12,981 bases of DNA from an uncultured Moraxella sp. (GCA_937975585.1 CALJUC010000173.1:1-12981); one strand, 5' to 3'; shown: positions 1 through 7,301, counted from the stretch's first letter. Numbers and translations are program-made. The notes: a model not told the origin generated them from the letters alone.

Positions 1-801
1 CGTACCCGCCATATTTTGGGCAAAATGAACGGTATCGGTGCCAATATCATGGGGGCGTTATTGGGCACGGTGACACCGTTTTGCTCGTGTTCATCGATTC
101 CGTTGTTTATTGGCTTTACCAAGGCGGGCTTACCGCTGGGTGTGACGTTTTCATTTTTAATTTCCTCGCCATTGGTGGATTTGGCTTCCATTATTTTGCT
201 TGCCAGTATTTTTAACTGGAAAGTGGCGTTCGTGTATGTGGCATTAGGCTTGCTGCTAGCCGTACTAGGGGGTACACTCATCAGTGCATTGGGCATGAGA
301 GACCAAGTGGCGGACTTTATCCAAGTTGATACCAATAGTATTGAGGCATACAACCCTGAAGACCATGTGATGACCAAACGCGAGCGCCATGCGTTTGCGC
401 TAGACCAAGTCAAAGATATTGTGCATAAGGTTTGGCTATATATCCTAATTGGCGTGGGACTTGGCGCGGCAATTCATAACTGGGTACCACAAAACTTTAT
501 TAGCGCCTTGTTGGGCGAGCAACATTGGTATTCGGTACTGGTCGCGACGATTGTTGGTATCCCTATGTATGCGGATATCTTTGGGACATTGCCCGTTGCC
601 GAATCATTGGTACAAAAAGGCGTTGGCATTGGCACGGTACTTGCCTTTATGATGGCGGTGACTGCGTTATCCTTGCCGTCATTATTACTTTTAAAACAAG
701 TTGTTAAAAACAAACTGTTATTTACATTTTTTGGTATTGTTGCCATCGGTATCTTAATCATCGGTTACAGTTTGAATGCAGTAAGCAACTGGCTCGTGTA
801 G
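1..801 (+). CDS. YraQ/ArsP-type permease (DUF318 family), 5' end cut by window edge
   Basis: Reading frame is open from base 1 to a TAG at 799-801, giving 266 visible codons; the amino end lies outside the window, so no start is assigned. The hallmark of the family, TPFCSCSSIPLF, sits at visible residues 25-36, followed by a run of hydrophobic helices with the pattern SFLISSPLVDLAS. A second half with a related layout (PMYADIFGTLPVAESL) and a hydrophobic carboxy end follow, as expected for this duplicated multi-helix inner-membrane permease. Relatives include ArsP, which exports trivalent organoarsenicals, but many members have no known substrate; the cysteine pair suggests thiol or metal(loid) chemistry. 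It is followed about 50 bases later by a small CxxC thioredoxin-fold protein, a frequent partner of this family. Family assignment is firm; substrate is unknown. Confidence 0.88.
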   Translation, partial: RTRHILGKMNGIGANIMGALLGTVTPFCSCSSIPLFIGFTKAGLPLGVTFSFLISSPLVDLASIILLASIFNWKVAFVYVALGLLLAVLGGTLISALGMRDQVADFIQVDTNSIEAYNPEDHVMTKRERHAFALDQVKDIVHKVWLYILIGVGLGAAIHNWVPQNFISALLGEQHWYSVLVATIVGIPMYADIFGTLPVAESLVQKGVGIGTVLAFMMAVTALSLPSLLLLKQVVKNKLLFTFFGIVAIGILIIGYSLNAVSNWLV

Positions 802-851
802 TAAAGTATGGCTATTTGATAGATATCAATAACTTACATAAGGAAAAAATG

Positions 852-1085
852 ATGAAAATCGAAGTCTTAGGCGCAGGCTGCAAAAAATGCAAGCAACTAT
901 TAGAAAATACCCAACAAGCGGTACAACAAGCCGGCATTGATGCGCAAATTGATTATGTCACCGATATGGTATCGATTGCCCAACGTGGCATTATGAGCAC
1001 GCCTGCCCTTGCCATTGGTGGCAAAACCGTGTCAACCGGAAAAGTATTATCACCTGAGCAAGTATTACCTTACTTGCAAGCGTAA
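852..1085 (+). CDS. Small thioredoxin-fold CxxC protein (redox-active disulfide protein 2 / TM0996-like)
   Basis: This 77-residue protein starts MKIEVLGAGCKKC, with the redox CKKC at residues 10-13 at the end of the first strand. It has the conserved Thr-Pro (residues 50-51, MSTPAL) that forms the cis-proline loop facing the active site, and the closing pattern GKTVSTGKVLSPEQV. This is the minimal glutaredoxin/thioredoxin fold of the TM0996/MTH895 group. An AAGGA ribosome site at 840-844 favours ATG 852 (7-base spacing); the adjacent ATG 849 is also possible, adding one Met. The frame is open back to 816, but that upstream stretch is not family-like. The gene follows the permease closely and ends just before a terminator, so the two are probably co-transcribed. 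A role delivering or reducing thiols or metal(loid)s for the permease is inference. Confidence 0.85.
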   Translation: MKIEVLGAGCKKCKQLLENTQQAVQQAGIDAQIDYVTDMVSIAQRGIMSTPALAIGGKTVSTGKVLSPEQVLPYLQA

Positions 1086-1119
1086 TGATTGCATACAGCA
1101 AATATCGATGTTAGCCATA

Positions 1120-1151
1120 AAAAAGCCATATCACTTAGGATATGGCTTTTT
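1120..1151. terminator. Bidirectional intrinsic terminator
   Basis: An 8-bp GC-containing stem, GCCATATC (1125-1132) with GATATGGC (1139-1146), closes a 6-base loop. It is flanked by an A run on the left (1120-1124) and a T run on the right (1147-1151), so it works in either direction. It ends the permease/CxxC unit on the + strand and would also end transcripts from the decayed aldehyde dehydrogenase on the - strand, whose stop is at 1170-1172. Confidence 0.85.
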
Positions 1152-1169
1152 ATTAGGATAAAAATACGT

Positions 1170-1424
1170 TTAATTATCCGCTAAATCAATCCAAATGGTT
1201 TTTAACTCGGTATATTGGTCATGCGCCCACATGGATTTATCACGTCCGCCAAAGCCCGACTGCTTATAACCGCCAAATGGCGTGGTGATATCACCCTCAC
1301 CAAAACAGTTAATGGTTACCACGCCTGTCCGTATCGCGCGTGCTGTCTTAATGGCGCGCTTAATATTGGCACTGTATACCGAGCCAGTTAAGCCATAAAT
1401 AGTATCATTGGCAAACTTAATAGA
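1170..1424 (-). pseudogene. puuC: 3' remnant of puuC-type aldehyde dehydrogenase
   Basis: Reading the - strand from about 1424 down to a TAA at 1170-1172 gives about 84 residues that match the carboxy end of NAD-dependent aldehyde dehydrogenases. Visible patterns are KFANDTIYGLTGSVY, then TINCFGEGDITTPFGGYKQ, then SGFGGRDKS and HDQYTELKTIWIDL. The FGEGD...PFGGYKQSGFGGRDKS run with QYTELKTIWI is typical of PuuC (gamma-glutamyl-gamma-aminobutyraldehyde dehydrogenase, putrescine utilisation) and its close relatives. A full enzyme is near 490-500 residues, so the Rossmann region and catalytic Cys are absent. Upstream codons lose similarity at about 1424 and hit an in-frame stop at 1452-1454; there is no start codon or ribosome site. 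The break is a deletion junction joining it to an unrelated small ORF. PuuC rather than a related AldB-like enzyme is my best guess, not certain. Confidence 0.82.
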
Positions 1425-1542
1425 CGAACTGCAATACTTGCGCGCCGCCGATCAATAATGCATATAGACCAAATAGCACCAAAATTAACATCTGTGAGCC
1501 ACAGGTTTGGTCATCGGCTGGCAAAGAACTGACTTTAACCAT
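1417..1542 (-). CDS. Small ORF with one predicted membrane helix, probably the truncated 5' end of a lost gene
   Basis: Starting at the ATG complementary to 1540-1542, 41 codons encode a short hydrophilic head (MVKVSSLPADDQTCGSQ) and then a hydrophobic helix of about 20 residues (MLILVLFGLYALLIGGAQVL), ending FVY-stop. A good ribosome site, GGAG (complement of 1549-1552), lies 6 bases before the ATG, which is why I prefer this start over the longer frame beginning at 1617. The last two codons and the stop come from the puuC remnant read out of frame, so the original gene was probably longer and was cut by the deletion at about 1424. I do not recognise the family. A plausible - strand promoter lies upstream. 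It may be translated today, but function is unknown. Confidence 0.4.
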   Translation of the reverse strand: MVKVSSLPADDQTCGSQMLILVLFGLYALLIGGAQVLQFVY

Positions 1543-1667
1543 TGTAAACTCCATTTCGCTACGCGTTGTTCGTATCAATTCCCCTGCCCCAAAACTTGTT
1601 CTCGTCATAACAAACAACTATCAATAACAGGTTATTAAAGGTAGGAAATTAAAGATTCCTTTCTTTG

Positions 1668-1684
1668 TATACACAATGTATAAT
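1668..1684 (+). promoter_or_regulatory. Perfect 6-3-6 palindrome overlapping a -10 box upstream of the EamA gene
   Basis: TATACA-CAA-TGTATA (1668-1682) is a perfect inverted repeat with 6-base arms. It overlaps a consensus -10 hexamer TATAAT at 1679-1684 on the + strand; the matching -35 is weak. On the - strand, TTGTGT followed after 17 bases by TTTAAT could drive the small ORF, so the region may hold divergent promoters. A repressor bound here would block the + strand promoter. A similar element lies before the MFS gene. The sequence is clear; the regulatory role is inferred. Confidence 0.42.
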
Positions 1685-1802
1685 TATATTATTCCAAAAT
1701 AATTATGATGTCTAGCGTTATTTACAAATTACTTTGCAAACGCAAAGATTTATGAAATGATTACCCACCCCAATTGCTTAAGGATGATTAAGGACAATCT
1801 TG

Positions 1803-2726
1803 ATGGAAAACACACTGGAAAAAACGCATGATGGACAAGCCATGGTATCTGGCAGTGCGCTGATTGGCTCATTGCAAGTCGTTGCCGCGGGGATTTGTTG
1901 GGGTACGCTCGGGATTTTTTCGACCCAATTGGGCAAGCTTGGCTTTAGCAGCATTGATATCACGATTTTGCGTGTGGTGACGGCGGGCGCGTTGGTACTG
2001 GCGTTATTGCCCCAACTCTTACCTGTGTTTAAGCGATTGTCGCTCAAAGAGTGGTTTGGCCTTGCGTTACAATCCTTAATTGGCGTATTGGGCATGACGC
2101 TGTGTTATTTTTTTGCGGTGCAACAAGTCGGTGTGAGTATGGCGGTGGCACTCCTGTATACCGCACCGGTGTTTAGCTTGGTATTGGCACGCGTGATTTT
2201 GGGTGAAAAGATTTCGCTAAAAGCCGCGTTATTGGCCGTGGTCGCCGTGATTGGCGTGGCGTGTTTGATGCTGGGTGATAAGTTTGATTTAAATATTGGC
2301 GTGATGATTGGCTTATTATCAGGGCTGTGCTATTCGCTCTATGGCATCTTGGGCAAAAAAGCCATGTCATACCACCATCCGGCAAATTTGGTGTTTTTTA
2401 GTTCGGTGGCCTTTAGTGCATTGGCCTTGTTATTGGTACCTCAGACCTATCAGGCGTATGCGACGTTATTTAGCTTGTCAAACACCTCGTTATTATTGGT
2501 ATTGGGGTTAAGCCTACTGGGCACGATTGTGCCGTTTTTTCTATATATGAATGCCTTAAAAAAACTCAGCGCCACCAAAGCCTCGGTCTTTACCATCGTT
2601 GAGCCCTTAACCGCAATTATCTTAGCCACTGTGTTACTACAGCAACCGTTAAAGCCGTTACAAATGGTGGGCGTGACGCTGATTATTGCCGCGACGTTGA
2701 TGAACGCGCTATGGGGCAAGTCTTAA
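1803..2726 (+). CDS. EamA/DMT-family exporter
   Basis: The 307-residue product is a ten-helix inner-membrane protein of the drug/metabolite transporter superfamily, built from two EamA repeats. The first repeat opens with VVAAGICWGTLGIFS (about residues 26-40) and contains the conserved SMAVALLYTAPVFSLVLARVILGE stretch in two blocks. The second opens with GLLSGLCYSLYGILGK and ends with the classic FTIVEPLTAIILATVLLQQ, then GVTLIIAATL. Members export amino acids, metabolites or drugs; substrate cannot be read from sequence. I chose ATG 1803 because AAGGA (1790-1794) sits 8 bases upstream; a TTG at 1800 directly before it is a less likely start. The gene stands alone, with a possible promoter at 1679-1684 and a weak hairpin after it. 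Length is normal for the family and no defect is visible. Confidence 0.9.
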   Translation: MENTLEKTHDGQAMVSGSALIGSLQVVAAGICWGTLGIFSTQLGKLGFSSIDITILRVVTAGALVLALLPQLLPVFKRLSLKEWFGLALQSLIGVLGMTLCYFFAVQQVGVSMAVALLYTAPVFSLVLARVILGEKISLKAALLAVVAVIGVACLMLGDKFDLNIGVMIGLLSGLCYSLYGILGKKAMSYHHPANLVFFSSVAFSALALLLVPQTYQAYATLFSLSNTSLLLVLGLSLLGTIVPFFLYMNALKKLSATKASVFTIVEPLTAIILATVLLQQPLKPLQMVGVTLIIAATLMNALWGKS

Positions 2727-2733
2727 TTTTTAT

Positions 2734-2760
2734 AACCTGTATAAATAATATAGGTTTTAT
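2734..2760 (+). terminator. Weak hairpin after the EamA gene, possible terminator
   Basis: AACCTGTAT (2734-2742) pairs with ATATAGGTT (2748-2756), with one G-T wobble and a 5-base loop, followed by a short TT-A-T stretch. The stem is AT-rich and the T run is poor, so it would be a leaky terminator at best. Confidence 0.35.
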
Positions 2761-2823
2761 CCTAGGTTTTGCGGTATTATCATAAGATAACAATAAATGA
2801 TGAATAACGTGAGGAAGTACGGG

Positions 2824-3146
2824 ATGAAACCGCTCTTTTTAGCCTGTGGCATGTTAGGGAGTCTGGTAATATCAGGTTGTGCGACCACCCAGACCACAAA
2901 TACCGCCAATATCAATATCAATGGCAGCGCCACGCCAACCGCTTTGATACCGATATGGGCGTGTCAGCCAATAGCCCAAATACGTATGCCGATTTTTGGG
3001 TGACGGATAACGCCACTAAAAAGACCGTGTCTGCGGTGGTACGCGCAAAACGTGAACCAAAATCCCCAGGTTATCTGTCCACGTTTTTACAAAACCATAT
3101 GCCGCCTTTGGTCATTCCTGAACCATCGACTCAACCAATGCCATAA
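2824..3146 (+). pseudogene. Small lipoprotein gene with an apparent frameshift
   Basis: From ATG 2824, with a strong GAGGAAG ribosome site 6 bases upstream (2811-2817), the product begins with a lipoprotein signal peptide: MKPLFLACGMLGSLVISGC, with a lipobox I-S-G-C at Cys19. The frame continues through a Thr/Asn-rich stretch to GSATPT at 2940, then stops early near 3003. Shifting by one base at about 2940-2943 opens a second frame that runs FDTDMGVSANSPNTYADFW and onward to a TAA at 3144-3146, giving about 107 residues in total. The second frame has the composition of a real folded periplasmic segment. One missing base in the stretch 2935-2945 explains both frames. I do not recognise the family. 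It lies 60 bases before the HlyD-type gene and points the same way, so it may have been the first gene of that cluster. Sequencing error is an alternative to decay. Confidence 0.6.
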
Positions 3147-3205
3147 CCTATCGGATGGTGTAAAAAGCGTCAGCTAACTTATCAAAACTTATAACGGTGA
3201 AATCC

Positions 3206-4231
3206 ATGCGTCAATATTTTAGCGTGTTTCTAATAGTCGCCAGTCTGACCGGTGTATTGACCGGCTGTGATAAGTTGGCAGGCGTGATGAAGCAAGATAG
3301 TGCCGCGCCAAATCGTCAAGTGGTCGGCTATGTTGAGGGCGATTACCGTTATTTAGCCGCGCCCTATAGTGGTTGGCTAAAATCTGTGCCGGTAAACCTA
3401 GGCGACAGGGTGCAATCCGGGCAAATGGCGTTTAATTACCGCAGTGATGCCGAGCAGCTTGCCGTCAATCAGGCCAATGCCCAACTCCAATCCCAAATCG
3501 CACAAAGCAAAAATCTAACCACCGGCGCGCGTCCTGTCGAACTTACGAGCCTTGAAGCGCAATTAAAGTCCGCCCAAGCACAGCTACAACTCGCCAAACA
3601 AACCCTGAGCCGTTACCAACAACTACAACGTTCAGGCGCAGTCGCGCAAGTCCAAGTTGATGAAATGGTTGCCCAAGTCAAATCCGCCCAAGCCAATGTC
3701 GATAGCATTCAAGGGCAGATTCGAGCGGCAAACTTACCAGCCCGTGAACAAGCCTTAAATGCCGCTATTGCCACCAGTAAGGCCGCACAAGCTGCCTTGG
3801 AAAAAGCGCAATGGCAACTGGGGCAGCTCAATGTAAACAGTGACTTAACGGGTGAAGTCAGCCAAGTGTATTACCATACCGGTGAGTATGTGACCCAAGG
3901 TCAGCCCATCGTGCAAATCCTACCTGACAATCATAAAAAAGTGATCTTTTACGTCGCGCAAGAGGTACTGTCCACGCTAAAAATCGGGCAGACGATTCGG
4001 GTACAGCCAGTCACCACGCCTGCCAGTCTTCATCCTGAAGCAACCGCAACCATTCGTTATATCAGCCCACAAGCCAGTTATACCCCGCCTGTGATTTATA
4101 GTAATGAAAATGCCAATAAATTAACCTTTCGCATAGAAGCAACGCTCAATCCGCCAGCCACTCAAGCCAAGACTGCATCCAACAGCACATTCGCCTTGCA
4201 AGTGGGACAACCGGTGCAAGTGGCATTTTAG
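3206..4231 (+). CDS. HlyD-family periplasmic adaptor (membrane fusion protein), predicted lipoprotein
   Basis: This 341-residue protein would link the ABC transporter encoded downstream to an outer-membrane channel. It begins with a lipoprotein signal, MRQYFSVFLIVASLTGVLTGC, lipobox LTGC with Cys21. Then comes the first half of a biotinyl-lipoyl domain (YLAAPYSGWLKSVPV...GDRVQSGQ, about 50-74). A long Gln/Ala-rich coiled-coil hairpin follows (about 81-207), then the second lipoyl half (SDLTGEVSQVYYHTGEYVTQGQ, residues 212-233 or so), then beta-barrel segments. Layout resembles E. coli YbhG/YhiI. A GTG three codons upstream (3197) is possible, but GGTGA at 3196-3200 sits well before ATG 3206. 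The next gene starts 16 bases after its stop, so the two are surely co-transcribed. No outer-membrane TolC-like gene is present here, so one must be supplied from elsewhere. Confidence 0.88.
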   Translation: MRQYFSVFLIVASLTGVLTGCDKLAGVMKQDSAAPNRQVVGYVEGDYRYLAAPYSGWLKSVPVNLGDRVQSGQMAFNYRSDAEQLAVNQANAQLQSQIAQSKNLTTGARPVELTSLEAQLKSAQAQLQLAKQTLSRYQQLQRSGAVAQVQVDEMVAQVKSAQANVDSIQGQIRAANLPAREQALNAAIATSKAAQAALEKAQWQLGQLNVNSDLTGEVSQVYYHTGEYVTQGQPIVQILPDNHKKVIFYVAQEVLSTLKIGQTIRVQPVTTPASLHPEATATIRYISPQASYTPPVIYSNENANKLTFRIEATLNPPATQAKTASNSTFALQVGQPVQVAF

Positions 4232-4247
4232 CTAAAGAGCTTATCGC

Positions 4248-5300
4248 ATGAATTTATCACTTAACCCTGACCTAAACCAAGCCACTCGCCCGCCCGAACT
4301 TGCGATTGATGTCAAAAATCTGTGCAAGAAGTTCGGCGATAAAGTGGCGGTTGATCATGTATCGATTGCGCAGCCTGTCGGCTCAGTGTGGGGGTTTTTG
4401 GGGCCAAACGGTTCGGGCAAAACCACCACCATTCGTATGTTATGCGGTCTATTAGCACCCACATCAGGTGAAGGTCGCTGTCTAGGCTATGATGTGGTCA
4501 CCCAATCACGACAAATCAAAAATCTCACCGGCTACATGACCCAAAAATTTAGCTTTTGGGAAGACTTAACCATCAAGGAAAACTTGGACTTTGTTGCACG
4601 ACTGTACCAACTTCCCAACCGCAAACAAGTGGTCCAACAGACCCTACAAGAATTGGGGCTTACACATCGACAAAACCAATTAGCCGGCGGGCTATCAGGC
4701 GGTTGGAAGCAGCGCTTGGCACTTGCGGCAAGCACCATGCACCAACCCAAGTTACTGCTGCTTGATGAGCCGACGGCGGGCGTGGACCCGCAGGCGCGGC
4801 GCGAGTTTTGGCAACAAATCCATCGGCTCAGTCAGCAAGGGCTCACCGTCTTGGTATCCACCCACTACATGGATGAAGCCGAGCGTTGTGACCATATCGT
4901 GTATTTGGCACATGGCAAACTGATTACCCAAGGGACGGTCAATGACATCATTGCCCAGTCGGGACTGGCATCATTTGAAACTGCGCATACCCATCATGCT
5001 ATCTCTGAATTATCAATGTCTACCAGCGCTGATAGTCAGCATACTTTAGCAACCAACCAGTCAATTCGTGGGCTATTGGCCGAAATTGGCGCCTTACCGC
5101 ATATCGAAGAAGCCAGTTTTTTTGCCGATAACATCAAAGTCAGTGGCCATGATCGACAAGCCATGCAGCAAGATTTTGCTGACTTTAATCAGAAACTTGC
5201 ACAGCGTAACTTGCCACCGCTCCAATGGCAAGCCACCACGCCCACCCTCGAAGATGCCTTTATTGCGTTAGAAAAGCGCACTGGTGGAGATACCCGCTAA
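4248..5300 (+). CDS. ABC-2 type export ATPase (YbhF/CcmA-like)
   Basis: The 350-residue cytoplasmic ATPase drives the permease that follows. Motifs in order: Walker A GPNGSGKTT (52-60), Q-loop Gln at 99 (YMTQKFSFWEDLTIKENL), signature LSGGWKQRLALA (149-160), Walker B LLLLDEPTAGVD (169-180) and the switch His206 in STHYMDEAERCD. All residues needed for ATP hydrolysis are present. The carboxy part has a polar, His/Ser/Thr-rich stretch (about 240-272) before the usual end TLEDAFIALEKRTGG, typical of drug and polymer export ATPases. The single nucleotide-binding domain differs from the fused double-domain YbhF/RbbA of E. coli, so it presumably works as a homodimer. An AAAGAG site lies about 8 bases before the ATG. 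Its last base overlaps the permease start, implying translational coupling. Substrate unknown. Confidence 0.93.
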   Translation: MNLSLNPDLNQATRPPELAIDVKNLCKKFGDKVAVDHVSIAQPVGSVWGFLGPNGSGKTTTIRMLCGLLAPTSGEGRCLGYDVVTQSRQIKNLTGYMTQKFSFWEDLTIKENLDFVARLYQLPNRKQVVQQTLQELGLTHRQNQLAGGLSGGWKQRLALAASTMHQPKLLLLDEPTAGVDPQARREFWQQIHRLSQQGLTVLVSTHYMDEAERCDHIVYLAHGKLITQGTVNDIIAQSGLASFETAHTHHAISELSMSTSADSQHTLATNQSIRGLLAEIGALPHIEEASFFADNIKVSGHDRQAMQQDFADFNQKLAQRNLPPLQWQATTPTLEDAFIALEKRTGGDTR

Positions 5301-6493
5301 TGGCTCAATACACACAGACACAAAGACCACCAAAGGATTGGCTCTCATTTCGGCGTATCCAAGCCATCTTAATCAAAGAATTGATTCAGATGAAGCGTGA
5401 CAAAATGACCTTTGCCATGCTACTCATGATACCCATCATGCAGCTTGTGTTATTTGGTTTTGTGATTAACAACAACCCCAAGCACTTACCGACCGCCATC
5501 TATCTACAAGAAAATACCGAAATCACGCGTAGTATCGTAAGCCACATGGTGCAATCGCAATACTTTGACATTGTCAGTGATATCAATACCGACAATGCCT
5601 ATCGTGGTGATAAGCCACCGATTAATAGCGAGCAGTTACTCAAGTCAGGTCAAGTGAACTTTGTACTGACCATACCATCCGGCTTTAGTAAAGCGTGGGT
5701 CAGAGGGGAAAAGCCAAGTTTGGTGCTAGAAGCCGATGCCAGTGACCCCAGTGCCGCCGCATTGGCGATTGCACAAATCAACCCTATCGTGCAAAGCGCC
5801 TTATCCGATATCCAAACTGGCAACTTAAGCTATCTCAAACCTAGACCTAGCTCCATCAATGTGATTACCCATACCAAATACAACCCCGAGGGCATTAGCC
5901 AGTTTAATATTGTACCGGGGCTATTAGGGGTGATTTTGACCATGACCATGGTGATGATTACCAGTATTGCCATGACCCGAGAAGCCGAACGCGGCACGAT
6001 GGAAAACCTGCTTGCCATGCCAAGTAAACCCCTTGAAGTGATGATTGGCAAAATCATTCCGTATGTCTTGATGGGGGTTATCCAAACCGTGATTATTTTG
6101 ATTGCCAGTGAGTTTTTATTTCATCTGCCGTTTGTGGGTTCGATGACGACCTTGGCACTGGGCATTGCGCTATTTATCATGGTCAATTTGGCGATTGGGT
6201 TTACCTTTAGCACGATTGCCAAGTCACAGATGCAAGCCATGCAAATGACGTTCTTTTTCTTTTTACCATCAATGCTGCTGTCAGGGTTTATGTTTCCGTT
6301 TCAGGGTATGCCGATATGGGCGCAGCGATTGGGGGAAATCCTACCCCTCACCCATTTTTTACGTATTGTGCGTGGTATTATGTTAAAGGGCGCCTCACTG
6401 GATTTGTTGATGGCGGAATTTACTTGGCTATTGGGAATGCTATTCGCGACCAGTATCATTGCCATGTTACGCTACCGCCAAACCTTGGATTAG
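5300..6493 (+). CDS. ABC-2 family transporter permease (YbhS/YhhJ-like)
   Basis: The 397-residue integral membrane partner of the preceding ATPase starts at an ATG overlapping its stop (TAATG, sharing base 5300); GGAG at 5286-5289 serves as ribosome site. An ORF opening at 5225 is longer but lies inside the ATPase gene and is not family-like. The protein has an amphipathic head with FRRIQAILIKELIQMKRD, a first helix (about 37-56), a large periplasmic domain (about 60-205), and then five helices. The conserved cytoplasmic loop TREAERGTMENLLAMPSK lies after the second helix, as in ABC2_membrane_3 proteins. PSMLLSGFMFPFQGMP and LPLTHFLRIVRGIMLKG are the other family signatures. Only one permease is encoded, so it likely homodimerises. 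With the adaptor and ATPase it forms a complete inner-membrane tripartite exporter, probably for drugs or an envelope compound (inferred). Confidence 0.92.
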   Translation: MAQYTQTQRPPKDWLSFRRIQAILIKELIQMKRDKMTFAMLLMIPIMQLVLFGFVINNNPKHLPTAIYLQENTEITRSIVSHMVQSQYFDIVSDINTDNAYRGDKPPINSEQLLKSGQVNFVLTIPSGFSKAWVRGEKPSLVLEADASDPSAAALAIAQINPIVQSALSDIQTGNLSYLKPRPSSINVITHTKYNPEGISQFNIVPGLLGVILTMTMVMITSIAMTREAERGTMENLLAMPSKPLEVMIGKIIPYVLMGVIQTVIILIASEFLFHLPFVGSMTTLALGIALFIMVNLAIGFTFSTIAKSQMQAMQMTFFFFLPSMLLSGFMFPFQGMPIWAQRLGEILPLTHFLRIVRGIMLKGASLDLLMAEFTWLLGMLFATSIIAMLRYRQTLD

Positions 6494-6588
6494 TGGCTGA
6501 CAAATGGCTTATCGATACTATCAATAAAAATATTCGTGATGACGACTTTAACGAATCGGTTTAAAATACACTCAGCCATCAACTTACC

Positions 6589-6609
6589 TATAATAATATC
6601 TATAAAGGA
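6589..6609 (+). promoter_or_regulatory. Possible -10 box and ribosome site for ktrA
   Basis: TATAAT at 6589-6594 is a perfect -10 hexamer, but no good -35 lies 16-18 bases upstream. AAAGGA at 6604-6609 is a strong ribosome site 8 bases before ATG 6618 and fixes the ktrA start. If the promoter is real the leader is only about 17 bases long. The 124-base gap after the ABC permease supports a separate transcript for ktrAB. Confidence 0.4.
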
Positions 6610-6617
6610 TACCTCTC

Positions 6618-7277
6618 ATGCAATTTGCCATTATCGGATTAGGCGCTTTTGGTCAAACCTGTGCCAACGAGCTTGAACGCCTCGGCAACCAAGTGCTTGC
6701 CATCGATATTAATGAAAAACTGGTTGATGATATCAGTGATAAAGTCACCAGCGCCTTGATTGCCGATGCCACAGACAAAGAGACCTTACTTGAGTTAGAT
6801 TTGGCAAATTATGACGGTGTGTTGGTCAGTATTGGTGATAACTTGGAGGCCAGTTTATTGTGTACCTTGAACTTACTCAGTATGCAGGTACGCAACTTAT
6901 GGGTCAAAGCCAAGACGGATGCGCATCATCATATTTTGCAAAGCTTGGGCGTGACCAATATCATTCACCCAGAGCAAGATATGGGTATTCGTATTGCCCA
7001 ACGCATGAACTACCCAATGGTCAAGCAATATATGGCCTTGGGTGATGAGCAGTTTTTGATTCGCCTTGACCCGCCTGAACAGTGGCGTGGACATCCATGG
7101 AGCGATATCCAAAACCAACACCCGAATATTATGTTTATTATGCTAAAAAGATTGGGCGTTATTTATAACCAATTACCCGAAGGTTATTTCTTTCAAGGTG
7201 GCGACAAATTGGTGGTCGCGGGGGATATCCAGTGCTTGCGAAAACTCGCCAAAGTGATCCGCGACACGGCAATTTAA
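6618..7277 (+). CDS. ktrA: Ktr/Trk potassium uptake regulatory subunit (RCK domain)
   Basis: This 219-residue cytoplasmic protein forms the nucleotide-binding ring that gates the potassium channel subunit encoded next. A Rossmann RCK_N domain opens MQFAIIGLGAFGQTCANELE, with the glycine motif GLGAFG at 7-12, the ribose-binding acidic residue in AIDINEK (Asp30), and the ADATD motif around 50-53. An RCK_C (TrkA-C) domain follows (about 135-215), including EGYFFQGGDKLVVAG. Length is right for single-RCK KtrA/KtrC and about half that of E. coli TrkA, which has two RCK units. A 24-base gap separates it from ktrB, so they form one operon. In relatives, ATP/ADP and sometimes c-di-AMP control gating; nothing in the sequence tells which applies here. 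Confidence 0.93.
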   Translation: MQFAIIGLGAFGQTCANELERLGNQVLAIDINEKLVDDISDKVTSALIADATDKETLLELDLANYDGVLVSIGDNLEASLLCTLNLLSMQVRNLWVKAKTDAHHHILQSLGVTNIIHPEQDMGIRIAQRMNYPMVKQYMALGDEQFLIRLDPPEQWRGHPWSDIQNQHPNIMFIMLKRLGVIYNQLPEGYFFQGGDKLVVAGDIQCLRKLAKVIRDTAI

Positions 7278-7301
7278 TGGCGAATACTCGAGTAACCCAC
7301 C

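Noticed and set aside
474..761. 95-codon - strand frame inside the permease gene
   Set aside because: Antisense shadow of a well-supported membrane protein, with no ribosome site or recognisable motif.
2905..2922. Short tandem hexamer (AATATC repeats) near the lipoprotein frameshift, considered as a phase-variation tract
   Set aside because: Only two to three units of six bases; gain or loss of a unit keeps the frame, so it cannot explain the one-base shift.
5225..5299. Upstream extension of the ABC permease
   Set aside because: These codons overlap the end of the ATPase in another frame; the ATG at 5300, overlapping the ATPase stop, fits the family amino end and has a ribosome site.
6531..6556. 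ATTCGT...ACGAAT inverted repeat between the ABC permease and ktrA considered as a terminator
   Set aside because: Six AT-rich pairs with a 14-base loop and no real T tract; too weak to call.
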